Part shown: positions 35,901 through 46,794 of the stretch, piece by piece
Layout of the letters: each line of letters opens with the position of its first letter
Position numbering within the stretch: the stretch's first letter is position 1
From: Cercis canadensis
Taxonomy: Eukaryota; Streptophyta; Magnoliopsida; Fabales; Fabaceae
NCBI GenBank assembly: GCA_003255065.1
Contig: QAOA01008066.1
Span: 159,924-223,923, forward strand
Reading direction: 5' to 3'
DNA: 64,000 bases
Translations under genes and position numbers: made by a program
The notes under the pieces: generated by a model
What the model was told of the DNA's origin: nothing
What the model saw: only the letters and a program-made list of their open reading frames with translations
Database searches by the model: none

Positions 35901-37485
35901 AAATTTATCCTTTTCATGTAACATCTCAGGGAGTACATACTCTTCAAGGTGGTAAAGAAATCATGTTTGAATTTCTTACTCCTATGAAAAATAAAGATGT
36001 TAATGAAATTCAAAATAGTTCAATATCTATTACCAATATGGTAATAAAGAAACAGAAACATGTTCAATACTTAAATCAGGAAGTTCATTACAGGAGAATA
36101 GAAGAACAGGTTCAAAATTCTCAAGTTCAAAAGAGAATAGGAAACATTCAAAAGAAAATTGAAACTGAAGTCTGTGCCGATCTTCCTAATGCTTTTTGGC
36201 AAAGGAAAGAACAAATGGTGGAATTACCCTATGAAAAAGATTTTCATGAAAACAAAATTTCTACCAAGGCAAGACCAATTCAAATGAACAAAGAATTGTT
36301 AGAGGTTTGTAAGAAAGAAATTCAAGAATTGTTAGATAAAAAACTCATTAGACCTAGCCAAATATCCTTGGAGTTGTGCAGCTTTTTATGTCAATGGATT
36401 AGGTATCCTATACCTAATAAAAAAGATTTAATTAGTCGTCTTCATAATGCATCCATATTCTCAAAATTTGATATGAAATCTGGTTTTTGGCAAATTCAAA
36501 TTCATGAAAAAGATAAATACAAAACTGCTTTCACAGTTCCATTTGGACACTATGAATGGAATGTCATGCCATTTGGCCTCAAAAATGCACCATCTGAATT
36601 TCAAAATATCATGAATGACATTTTCAATACTTTATCAACATTCACCATTGTCTATATAGACGATGTTTTAGTTTTCTCAAACTCAATCAATAAGCATTCT
36701 GAGCATTTAGAAACATTCTTTCAATTAGTCAAACAAAATGGATTGGTGATGTCAGCCAAGAAAATGAAACTGTTTCAAACAAAAGTTAGGTTTTTAGGTT
36801 TTGATATTTATCAAGGTACTATTAAGCCTATCAACAGATCCATAGAACTTTCAAATAAATTTTTAGATGAAATTAAAGATAAGAATCAATTGCAAAGATT
36901 TTAAGGATGTTTGAATTACATTTCTAATTTTATTCCCAATTTAAGACAAAAATGTAAACCATTATTCAAAAGACTTAAGAAAAATCCACCTGCATAGAGT
37001 CAGGACATGACTCAAGTCATCATAGAATTGAAAATTCTATCTCAAAATCTTCCTTGTCTAGTTATCCCTGATCCTTTAGCCTATATGATTGTAGAAACCG
37101 ATGCTTCTGATATAGGTTATGGGGGAATCTTAAAACAAAGGATTGAAGAAACTAGTCCAGAACAAATAGTGAGATACCGTTCAGGACTATGGATCGAATC
37201 TCAAAAGAATTATTCCACCATCTAAAAAGAAGTTTTATCAATTGTTTTGTGCATCTCAAAATTTCAAGATGTTTGGTCAACAAAACCTTTTTGTTAAGAG
37301 TCGATTGCAAGGCTGCAAAAGATATTTTACAAAAAGATGTTCAAAATCTAGTCTCAAAACAGATTTTTGCAAGATGACAAACAATCTTATCTTGTTTTGA
37401 CTTTCAAATTGAATTCATCAAAGGAGAAAAAAATTACCTTCCTGATTTCCTTACTCGTGAATTCCTACAGGGGAAAAATGAGTAG
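32956..37485 (+). pseudogene. Caulimovirid polyprotein (coat-like, protease, RT, RNase H), broken
   Basis: The first in-frame ATG is 32956. Order: an acidic Asp/Glu/Ser-rich N-terminus (32990-33120); a basic domain with a GKRRWYFKRF segment (about 33300); a coat-protein-type region with GFTGQLKGWWDNYL (about 34165-34210); a CCHC zinc knuckle (34883-34924); an aspartic protease DSG (35678); RT with the YIDD catalytic motif (36653-36664); and RNase H with an ETDASDIGYGG block (37093-37125). Breaks: a TGA stop at 34447, a frameshift about 45 bases later, an apparent in-frame deletion inside the RT just before 36390, a frameshift near 36903, a stop near 36997, and stop/frame changes at 37223-37260. 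The reading ends at 37483-37485. No 30K movement-protein domain was recognised, which is unusual. Not functional as it stands. Confidence 0.88.
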
Positions 37486-38629
37486 GAAGAATATGGCTAC
37501 CAATACCTCAAAAGCCTCACCATCCTCATCAAAACCTCTACCGTCATCATCATTAAATCCAGAGGCAGCTCCTTTTAGGTCATCATCTTCTCAATACAGA
37601 TTTCAAAGTTTAGAACCTATCCTTCAACCAAGATCTTACCATAGCGCTCTGAATCCCTCAACAACATCCCATGAGCCATCTTATGTTCAAAAAGCTGTCT
37701 TCCTTCACATATGTTATCCTGAACCTCATAGGTATAAAAATATCAATGACATTGTTCAACAGACTTTCCCAAAAAATTTTCATTATTTCCCAGAAGACTT
37801 TTTCAAAACCAGAGAATTTTATGAAGATATCTTAGCAGATACTGGTTCAGTATATTTTACTCATAATTTGAATCATAAAAATGAAATCACCTATTCAAAA
37901 GCCAAAATCAGAAAAGTCCTTTCTATTTCTGATTGGAATCAACAACCTCTCACTAAAAGAAAATTCTCAACAAAATTCTCTCATCCTCCTTTTGATTATT
38001 TCGATTATCAAAAAGCCTGGTTCAATTTCTTGTATCTAGCCCCTTATAATCATTCGTGGTTTTTGTACTTCTGTCAAAATCTTAATCCTTCATCACTTCC
38101 TTTATGGTTCAAAGAATGGTTCTTTTACTGTGGACCAATCACTCAAATCTTCGTTCCTCAGGTTTATGAAGCCTTTCTTTTATTCAAAGATAATACCCCA
38201 AAAATCCCTGAACTCAATAAACTCTTATATTTTTGTATCAAATTCAATGTTGCTTGGATCTTTTGTTGGTCTTATGAGTTACAACAAGATCCCCTTCTTC
38301 CTCCTTATTTTCCTCAAAGATTAATCAGATTATTCAAAGTAAAATGGTGGAGACAATTTGATCATTCATTAGCAGATGTATCCAAAGTTCAAAAGTATTT
38401 CACACAGATCAATTCCAAGACTCGGGACAGCTCAGGAAAACAAGTTCAACAAGAGACAACATCTTCAAAAGGTAAAACAGCACTCCTAGATGAGATTACC
38501 ATGCTCAAGGCAAAACTTAAAGAAGTAGAATCTCAAGTAGCTTCATCAGACTCGGAAGAAATCAATTCAAGTTACACTCCTCAAAATGAAGATGACTGCT
38601 ACGGAATTGACATCACAAGGGAATCGTGA
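37478..38629 (+). CDS. Downstream viral ORF of unknown function, intact
   Basis: An ATG at 37478 overlaps the end of the polyprotein frame by 8 bases (ATGAGTAG), and the frame is open for 383 codons. The first 60 residues are Ser/Pro/Thr-rich. The middle (about 80-315) is rich in Phe, Tyr and Trp (for example FDYFDYQKAWFNFLYL and SLPLWFKEWFFYCGP). The C-terminus (about 350-370) has a short coiled-coil-like ALLDEITMLKAKLKEVES segment before an acidic tail. A second ORF in this position is known from florendoviruses and is frequently annotated as hypothetical in plant genomes; its function is not established. It is the only long viral frame here without a break. Confidence 0.75.
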   Translation: MSRKNMATNTSKASPSSSKPLPSSSLNPEAAPFRSSSSQYRFQSLEPILQPRSYHSALNPSTTSHEPSYVQKAVFLHICYPEPHRYKNINDIVQQTFPKNFHYFPEDFFKTREFYEDILADTGSVYFTHNLNHKNEITYSKAKIRKVLSISDWNQQPLTKRKFSTKFSHPPFDYFDYQKAWFNFLYLAPYNHSWFLYFCQNLNPSSLPLWFKEWFFYCGPITQIFVPQVYEAFLLFKDNTPKIPELNKLLYFCIKFNVAWIFCWSYELQQDPLLPPYFPQRLIRLFKVKWWRQFDHSLADVSKVQKYFTQINSKTRDSSGKQVQQETTSSKGKTALLDEITMLKAKLKEVESQVASSDSEEINSSYTPQNEDDCYGIDITRES

Positions 38630-38927
38630 CACAGTCACCCAAAGACTGCCGTCCATGTGCAGTGATTCCAAACAGCTGTAGCTATGCTCAGTGTTACTAA
38701 AAGGCTGCAGAGTTCACATGCAAACTTATCATCATATTCAACAAGTCAAATGAAGACTCCTCATCATGCAAAGTGTCCAGACATGTGTCAATAAGAGAAG
38801 AAAAGAATGCTTCCCCACTCAACAAGTGTCATCACAAGAAGATATCATGAAAAGCTTCATCACACCTCATACAACAAGACAAGAATGAACTTCAAACCAT
38901 TTGGAATCCATCCTTCCCTCAAGAGTC

Positions 38928-38935
38928 TATAAATA
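38928..38935 (+). promoter_or_regulatory. Viral pregenomic promoter TATA box
   Basis: TATAAATA within GTCTATAAATAGACACC, 300 bases after the stop of the last ORF and about 570 bases before the right end, is in the place of the 35S-type promoter. Transcription from about 38960 would cover the leader. In this integrated copy it would then read on into the 5' LTR of the retrotransposon. Confidence 0.6.
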
Positions 38936-39206
38936 GACACCTTCATCACAAGAAGAAGCAATGTAAATATTTGGTAGAAAATAACCCTTAGCTTAGCCAA
39001 GTCTAGCTAACCTTTCTAACTTTCTCCTTTCATCAAAGTTTCACTAAGTCATTAGCTTTCTTCAAAGCCCTTCATCAAAGCCCTTGTACTCTCCTCAAAG
39101 TTTGTAACTATTTCAAAGTGTATTTCAAGAAGTTTCAAAGTTGTAAGTGTTATTTTGTTCAATATTAAGTTTTATTTCATTACTTTTCATTAAGCATTCA
39201 TTATCC

Positions 39207-39328
39207 TTCTCCTATGCTTTCCAATGCGGACTACCGCCGGATTAGCTTCCTTTTATAAGCATTTCCTCTTCCTACTGCTTTTCAGTGCGGACTACCGCCG
39301 GATTAGCATCCCTTTTAATTTTCGAAGT
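39207..39328 (+). repeat. 61-bp tandem repeat in the viral leader
   Basis: TGCGGACTACCGCCGGATTA occurs at 39225 and again at 39286, 61 bases apart. The preceding CCTAYTGCTTTYCA and the following C/T-rich sequence are also similar. The core contains a GCGG/CCGC inverted pair and could form a small hairpin in each unit. Confidence 0.75.
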
Positions 39329-39405
39329 TACTGTTCATTACTGTTCATCTTCATCATTACTGTTCACGTTTACTATTCACATCACTGTTCATAAGTTACT
39401 ATTCA
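39327..39405 (+). repeat. Degenerate TTACTGTTCA repeat cluster in the viral leader
   Basis: Within about 80 bases the motif TACTGTTCA or TACTATTCA occurs six or seven times with 2-8 base spacers. It follows the 61-bp repeat and precedes the right end of the viral insertion. Function unknown. Confidence 0.7.
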
Positions 39406-40180
39406 CTCTGAATCTCCTACTCCTTCTTCACTTTTTAATTCATTTTTGCACATACTTTCTTTACATGTTTTACATGTTTTGACTTACTCATTACTCATTA
39501 AGACTTTCATAAAAAGGATAGAAGAGTCGAGAAACATGGGGAGAAAGAGAGAGGGCTCCAGGGGCTGCTAGAAAGAAAGGAAAAATAGAGAGGGAGATGG
39601 AGAACCATAGCTTTCGGCAACAAGAGGAAGAGAGAGAGAGAGAGAAGGGGATCTATACAATAAGCTACCTTCTTCCTTAGAATTTCATTGTTAATTTCTA
39701 TAACCTAGTGATTTTTTTTAGCTAAATTAAAGCTCTTGGGTGTTGTTCTTCAAGGTTAATTGGGCAAAGGATTGTTTTGCATACTAACTGAGTTTTCTTT
39801 CTCTATTATTCTGCTCTTGCTTGATTCAACAATTGTGGTTGTCATTTTTGGGGGAGACGATTTTGCATGCTAATTCCTTGCCTTCCTTGTTCTTATAACC
39901 CAGTTTGTTTCAAGGATAGTGATTTTACTTTAACTTACCCTTGCATTTTCAGTCTAATAGTATTTGCAGGGTTGGATATTTTCTTTTAGCTACATCTTAG
40001 TGGTCTTGATAAAGCACATATACTACACTTTATTTTCTTAGCACTAGCAGTAAATAACTAAACATTGTTAACTACTGAAGATGCCTACATGATGAGTAAT
40101 GTTTTCCTTTATTTTTCTTCTTTTTCTGTTCTCTAAACAAGTTGATTGATGGCGCTGGGACCAATCTAAGGGCAATGTTA

Positions 40181-41033
40181 GAGGCCTCAGTTGTCAAGCT
40201 TGAGTTTGTGCATTTTGGGTCTTGGGAGTACTTATGCAACACCCTCTCCAAGTTATGTATTTCAGAGTACTGGGAGTAAATATCACTATAAATTATGTTA
40301 GTATTTAGCATTAATTAATGGCATTCCTATCATGCTTATGACTCTAGTAAGTTTGAGGGTTTGTGCTACGAAATGTAATTGGTTGGCTTAATAGTGGTGC
40401 TGTTTCTAGTAATATGGTACTTTTTGTTTGTCTCTTTGTGTGTTGTACGTTAGATAGTCTGGCCCTCTTTTATTCTAAAAAAATTATGTGGATAACTTGG
40501 GTCAAAGATGGAATTCTGTTAGACCAATTGTTGTGCATGGGTTAGTTTCATTTATTGGGAATTATGTTGAACATGGTAGAAAAGTGAGCAAGACAAACAG
40601 TAAAGTNGAGGCCTCAGTTGTCAAGCTTGAGTTTGTGCATTTTGGGTCTTGGGAGTACTTATGCAACACCCTCTTCAAGTTATGTATTTCAGAGTACTGG
40701 GAGTAAATATCACTATAAATTATGTTAGTATTTAGCATTAATTAATGGCATTCCTATCATGCTTATGAATCTGGTAAGTTTGAGGGTTTGTGCTACGAAA
40801 TGTAATTGGTTGGCTTAATAGTGGTGTTGTTTCTAGTAATATGGTACTTTTTGTTTGTCTTTTTGTGTGTTGTACGTTAGATAGTCTGGCCCTCTTTTAT
40901 TCTAAAAAAATTATGTGGATAACTTGGGTCAAAGATGGAATTCTGTTAGACCAATTGTTGTGCATGGGTTAGTTTCATTTTTTGGGAATTATGTTGAACA
41001 TGGTAGAAAAGTGAGCAAGACAAACAGTAAAGT
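40181..41033. repeat. 426-bp duplication around an N in the 5' LTR
   Basis: 40181-40606 and 40608-41033 have the same length and are nearly identical, joined by a single N (40607). The 3' LTR has one copy. At ATGAATCTGG the second copy agrees with the 3' LTR, whereas the first has ATGACTCTAG. Most likely two reads, alleles or contigs placed in series. Confidence 0.8.
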
Positions 41034-41485
41034 GTTGTAGATATAATATCCTTACCTGTTTGTGATACTCTTAGCAATTGTGAAGTAGGAAATATAAAAG
41101 ATTAGGGTGTTTGCTTGAATTTAAGGGTAGTAGTCAACTAATTGGGTTCAGTAGTTCTCTTAAGCTTTAAGATTAATTAAAATAAGTGGTAATCAAAAGA
41201 AGAAGAATTTCAACTAATATCTAAGTTGTAATTTGAAAGTTCATGTGAATTAATCATATGATTATATGATCAAATAGGAAATAGGGAATTTCTTCAAGAC
41301 ACAAACTCATACCAAGGGAAGGGGAGTTGAGTGCTGCAAAAACTTCAGGTAGCTAGTCTTTCCTTAAACTTTGTTTAGTTTATTTTGACAGTACATGCTC
41401 TATGTAACCACTATATGTGGTGTTTGTAATTGAGTGCTATGAGATGACTAAAGAATTAGAGCTAGTTCCTTTATGTGTGATGGCC

Positions 41486-41635
41486 ATCGAGGTAAGATGA
41501 AGCTGCCCCATAGATTGAAGAATGTAGGGCAAGTTAATGCTGCCCTAAGTTACGAGGAAGATGAGGTAAGTTGATGCTGCCCTAAGTTATTAGGAAGATG
41601 GGGCAAGTTGATGCTACCCCAGGGGTAAAGTGATA
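41486..41635 (+). repeat. Short tandem repeats in the gypsy LTR (5' copy)
   Basis: A unit of about 35 bases, GGGGYAAGTTGATGCTGCCC plus TAAGTTATGAGGAAGAT, is repeated about four times with drift. The 3' LTR carries the same array at 48432-48580. Confidence 0.75.
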
Positions 41636-42119
41636 TAGCCCCAAGGTGAAAGGAATGAGAATGTTATGACCGGTTATCTAATATGTGGTGTGCGTATATT
41701 TTTTTTCTACTATGTGGTCATGTTTTATTTTTCCTAGATTATTCTTACATGGTTTAAGGACTGGAAAGGATATAAAGCATATAAATATATGTTACCCTAC
41801 TAGCTACTGAGATTATAAATCTCACCTATGTTATTTGTAAATGTGTACCCATTCCAGGTGCAGGGACTAGTAGCTCTCAGCAGAGTGCACAGGGTTAGGC
41901 GAATGACATATCTGTGGCTTTTTGTGTAGTAATGGCATGATGTAAGCTAGGTCGAAATTCATATTTTGAGACATGTATATAGATGTAACTATATCATAGG
42001 TAGCGATATGAGTATTATTCTTTTGGGATGTGTATATATGTTGTCAAAAGATTAAGTTTAATTATTTAATGTCTACAGAGATATTAAGGAATTATATGAA
42101 AGAAGAGGTTTGACATTTT

Positions 42120-42131
42120 TGGTATCAGAGC
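42120..42131 (+). promoter_or_regulatory. Gypsy primer binding site
   Basis: TGGTATCAGAGC, complementary to tRNA-Met, lies four bases after the end of the 5' LTR (42115), as expected for minus-strand priming of a Ty3/gypsy element. Confidence 0.88.
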
Positions 42132-42305
42132 CTGGTTTAGGGCTTTGGTGTACTTGATTGAGATAGAAATGGTTGAATTTAAGTGATTTTAATTTATTCC
42201 CTTTCTTGAGGATGATTGGAATTTGAATTGTGCAATTAGTAATTTTATATGATGATGTGGTGACGAGTAGAGGTATATACCTAACCGTGCATTTATTCAG
42301 GTAAT

Positions 42306-45300
42306 ATGGCGGAGGAAAGAACTCAAGAAGATACTCTGAAGGAAATAGCGAAGAATATAGAGACTCTTGCTGCCAGGCTGGATGGGCAAGCTGCAGCATA
42401 GGCAGCCACAACCCAAATATTACAGCAGGTACAAGAGGCCCTCCGACAAGTGACCTAGAGGAGTTCTAATGAGAGAAAAGTAGAGGGTAATGTAGAGGGT
42501 CATAACCCCAATAAAATCAATAAGCTCCTAAACCAATTCAGAAAAGCCAACCCTCCAGCTTTTGTAGGGGAGTATGACCCAGTAGTAGCTGAGAGATGGG
42601 TGGGTGAGGCAACTCGAAAAGATATTTGAGGTTATGGAGTGCACTACAGAACAGAGAGTATCCTTAGCTACTTATATGTTAGAGGGAGAGGCAGAGTATT
42701 GGTGGAAGGGAGCAAAGAGGCTTTTAGAGTCCAAGGGTCTTCGTATTACCTGGGAACTTTTTACTGAAACATTTTATGATAAATACTTCCCAGATAATGT
42801 GAAGAACCAGAAGGAAGCTGAATTTTTAAGTTTGAAGCAAGGGAGCATGACTGTAGCTCAATATGAAGCTAAATATGAAGAATTGTCTAAATTCTCTTCT
42901 TATTTGAAGCATACCCATGATGATGCTTGGAAGGCAGTTACCTTTGAGAGAGGTTTAAGACCTGGGATTAGAGACAAGGTAGCAACTCTAGAAATTAGAA
43001 AATTTGCTAAATTAGCTAGCAAGGCGAGAATAGCAGAAGAGAGTTTAAATGCTTATACAGCTGAAAAGAGGAGTCATAATGAGTCTTCCAAGGGAAAAGG
43101 GAAACAATGGAACAAAAAGCTTAAAAGTGATAACACCCAGGATAAAAAGGACCAAACGTCTAACAACCAAGCCTCTAGTTGGCCAACTTGCAAACAATGT
43201 GGGAAGAATCATGGTGGACCCTATAGGGCTGGTCAAAATGTTTGTTATAATTGTGGAAAACCTGGACACTTTGCTAAACATTGCAAGACGAGGAAAGAAT
43301 CCACTCCTAATTCTAGACCACAAAATCAGGGGCATGTCTTTGCTCTCTCACAGCAAGAGGCTAGTCAGTCTCCTAATCTTATAAAAGGTGCGTTAATGAT
43401 TAATGATAAACTTCTAAGTGCATTGTTTGATTCAGGTGCAACACATTCTTTCATTTCATATGACTATGTTAGGAGTCTGGGATTGAAAATTGATACTTTG
43501 CCATATGACTTATCTGTTTCTACTCCTACGGGAAACAGTGTGCTCACTTCTGATGTTTGTATTAATTGCATTATTCAGTTTGATAATAGATGCACTACCC
43601 TTGATCTTATTTGTCTTCCTTTGCGTGATCTTGATGTAGTAATTGGAATGGATTGGCTATCTGCCAATAATGTTATTCTTGATTGTGCCAAAAAAACTGT
43701 TTCCTTGCCTGTGTGTATGTACGATCCTAAACTTTCTGTTGAATGTCTTTGTTTAACCACTGCCCAAGCTGAGAGATGTCTTAGGAAGGGTTGTCAAGGG
43801 TTCTTAGTTTTCTTTTCTCTGCAAGCTGAGGTAGAAGAGGGAATAGATAAAATACATGTGGTTAAAGATTACCCAGAAGTATTCCCTAAAGAGTTTAGTG
43901 GTCTCCCACCTGAAAGAGAGGTCGAGTTCTCAATTGATCTTGTGCCTAGATCTAGTCTTATATCAAAAGCTCCATATAGAACGGCCCCCGTAGAACTAGC
44001 AGAACTTAAAAAGCAAATAGAGGAACTATTAGAAAAAGGGTTCATTAGACCAAGTGTGTCTCCTTGGGGTGCACCAGTGTTGTTTGTCAAGAAAAAAGGA
44101 TGGTAGCCTTATGTTGTGTATAGATTACAGGCAGTTGAATAAAGTGACCATTAAGAATAAATATCCCCTGCCTAGGATTGATGATTTATTAGATCAATTA
44201 GCAGGAGTCTTAGTCTTCTCAAAGATAGATTTAAGGTCAGGGTACCATCAATTGAGAGTTAGAGCTGAAGATGTCCCAAAGACAGCCTTTAGAACTAGGT
44301 ATGGACATTATGAATTTTTAGTAATGCCTTTTGGCTTAACCAATGCCCCAGCAATATTCATGGACTACATGAATAGGATTTTCAGGCCATACCTAGACAA
44401 ATTTGTGGTGGTTTTCATCGATGATATCTTAATTTATTCTAGGAACCCTCAAGAGCATGAAAATCATTTGAGAATAGTTTTAGAAATCCTTAGGGATAAA
44501 AGGTTGTATTCTAAACTTAGCAAATGTGAGTTTTGGCTGTCTGGGGTTAAATTTCTAGGGCATGTTATTTCTAAGGAGGGAATATCTGTCGACCGTAGTA
44601 AAGTAGAAGCTGTGACAAATTGGGAAAGGCCCAAGACTGTCACGGAAATTAGGAGTTTTCTTGGCCTAGCAGGATATTATAGGAGATTTATTTAGGGATT
44701 CTCTCAACTAGCAATGCCTTTGACTAGATTGACTAGAAAGAACCAACCTTTTTGTATGGGGTGATCGATGTGAGAACAGTTTTCAGGAATTGAAAGGAAA
44801 ACTAACCTCTGCCCCAGTGTTAGTGATACCTAACCCTAGTGATCCTTTTGTTATATATAGTGATGCTTCAAAGAAGGGTTTAGGTTGTGTTTTAATGCAA
44901 CAGGGTAGAGTAGTAGCCTATGCTTCTAGACAACTTAGACCACATGAGGAGAATTATCCCACTCATGATTTAGAGCTAGCTGCTGTAGTTTTTGCTCTTA
45001 AAATTTGGAGACATTATATGTATGGTGCTCAATTTGAGATTTTTACTGATCATAAGAGTCTTAAGTATCTTTTTGACCAAAAAGAATTGAATTTGAGGCA
45101 GAGAAGGTGGATTGAATTTCTAAAGGATTATGATTTTATCCTTAAGTATCATCCAGGAAAAGCAAATGTAGTTGCTGATGCCTTGAGTAGGAAATTAATT
45201 CATATGTCTTCTTTGATGCTTAAGGAGCAAGAATTGATAGAAGACTTGAGAGATTTGACCCGTTCTATCTCTATAAGGCCAGGTAGTCTCCAAATGTGTG

Positions 45301-46748
45301 AATTAAAAATTCATACTGATCTCAAGGATAGGATTAGAACTGCTCAGGATTCGGATCAGTGGTTGCAAAACATTAGGGAACAAATTACACAAGGAAAATC
45401 TCAAGATTTTAATATCTCTGAGGATGGACTTATTAGGTATCATGATAGGTTGTGTGTACCCAAAGTACCTGAGCTTAAGAATGATATCTTAGAGGAAGCA
45501 CATAAAAGTAAATATACTTTGCATCCAGGAGCTACTAAGATGTATCAGGATTTAAAGAAAATTTTCTGGTGGCCTGGTATGAAATCAGATGTTACCCAAT
45601 ATGTGTCTAAGTGCTTAACTTGTCAAAAGGTTAAAGTAGAACATCAGAAACCAGCAGGATTACTCCAACCCTTAGACATACCTGAATGGAAATGGGATAG
45701 CGTTTCCATGGATTTTGTCATGGGTTTGCCTAGGACTTCCTCAGGTCATGATGCTATTTGGGTAGTTGTGGATAGACTAACTAAGTCTACCCACTTCTTG
45801 GCCATTAGATCTACCTATAATTTAGAAAAGTTGGCTCAGGTGTACATTAATGAGATTGTTAGATTACATGGAGTACCTAGTAGCATTGTATCTGATCGTG
45901 ATCCTAGATTCACTTCCAAATTTTGGAAGTCTTTGCAAAATGCTTTAGGTACTAAACTTAGATTTAGCACTGCCTATCATCCTCAGACTGATGGACAGAC
46001 TGAGAGAACCATTCAAACCTTAGAAGATATGCTTAGAGCTTGTGTGCTAGAAATGAAAGGGAACTGGAATGTGTACCTACCATTAGCAGAATTTGCTTAT
46101 AATAATAGTTATCATTCCAGTATCCAGATGGCTCCATTTGAAGCTTTGTATGGAAGGAAATGTAGATCACCCTTATGTTGGGTGGAATTGGGAGAGAGAA
46201 GTCTACTAGGACCAGATTTGGTTGATCAGACCACCAAGCACATAAAACTCATCAGGGAGAGACTACTAAGTGCTCAAAGTAGACAAAAGAGCTATGCAGA
46301 TAAAAGAAGAAGACCCCTAGAGTTTGAAGTTGATGACCATGTATTTCTTAAGGTGACTCCAGTCAAGGGAGTGGTACGATCTTTAAAATCTAAAAAGCTC
46401 AATCCTAGATATATCGGTCCTTTCCAAATCCTTGATCGAGTTGGGCCTGTTGCATATAGGCTTGCTCTTCCTCCAAATCTTTCTCAACTTCATGATGTCT
46501 TCCATGTATCTCAGCTAAAGAAATACTACCCAGACCCTACTCATGTCATTGAACATGAAACAATGCATTTGCAAGAAAATTTATCTTATGCAGTAGAACC
46601 ATAAAGGATCATTGACGCTAAAGTAAAACAATTGAGAAACAAAAGCATACCCCTGGTTAAAGTGGTCTGGAATGGACTATCTGAGGGTGAAGCCACATGG
46701 GAAACAGAAAAAGACATGAAGGATCAATACCCGCAGCTTTTCAATTAA
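42306..46748 (+). pseudogene. Ty3/gypsy Gag-Pol polyprotein, broken
   Basis: The probable ATG is 42306. Gag has stops at 42399 and 42456 and a frameshift near 42600. It then runs to a CCHC zinc knuckle (43243-43284). The protease DSG is at 43429. A frameshift near 44095, in an A run, separates the RT (44054-44695; FIDD at 44414-44425), whose frame ends in a TAG at 44693. Another frame change near 44755 precedes RNase H (SDAS near 44860) and integrase (HHCC region about 45520-45630; catalytic Asp near 45710 and 45894; Glu near 46002). A TAA at 46602 cuts off a chromodomain-like tail (ending 46748) with KVVWNG and ATWE motifs. This tail supports a chromovirus, probably Tekay/Del type. Not functional as it stands. 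Confidence 0.93.
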
Positions 46749-46779
46749 GGTATGTTGAATTTTGGGGACAAAATTCCTT

Positions 46780-46790
46780 AAAGGAGGGTA
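46780..46790 (+). promoter_or_regulatory. Gypsy polypurine tract
   Basis: AAAGGAGGGTA a few bases before the 3' LTR start (46795) is the expected plus-strand primer. Confidence 0.75.
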
Positions 46791-46794
46791 AAAT

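Larger units (their letters stand above)
32351..39504 (+). mobile_element. Endogenous pararetrovirus (Caulimoviridae, florendovirus-like)
   Basis: A single, nearly complete viral genome copy of about 7.15 kb lies inside the 5' LTR. In order it holds a tRNA-Met primer site (32391-32403), a small ORF, a long polyprotein region (coat-like part, zinc knuckle, aspartic protease, RT, RNase H), a downstream ORF of unknown function, a TATA promoter (38928) and a leader to the right end. There is no integrase. Because the virus is circular, leader and primer site would join across the ends, so the copy was linearised next to the minus-strand start site. The two-ORF layout and the position at a TA-repeat site fit florendoviruses, but genus is an inference. 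The polyprotein carries several disabling breaks, so this copy is not a functional genome. Confidence 0.85.
39511..42115 (+). repeat. Remainder of the 5' LTR of the gypsy element
   Basis: Matches the 3' LTR from 46881 to 49062 base by base with few differences and ends GTTTGACA. It contains one extra copy of a 426-base segment (40181-40606 repeated at 40608-41033) with an N between them. The 3' LTR has only one copy, so the extra copy is probably an assembly artefact. Confidence 0.88.

Noticed and set aside
40181-41033. Recent tandem duplication in the LTR
   Set aside because: A single N lies exactly between the copies and the other LTR has one copy; an assembly join is simpler.
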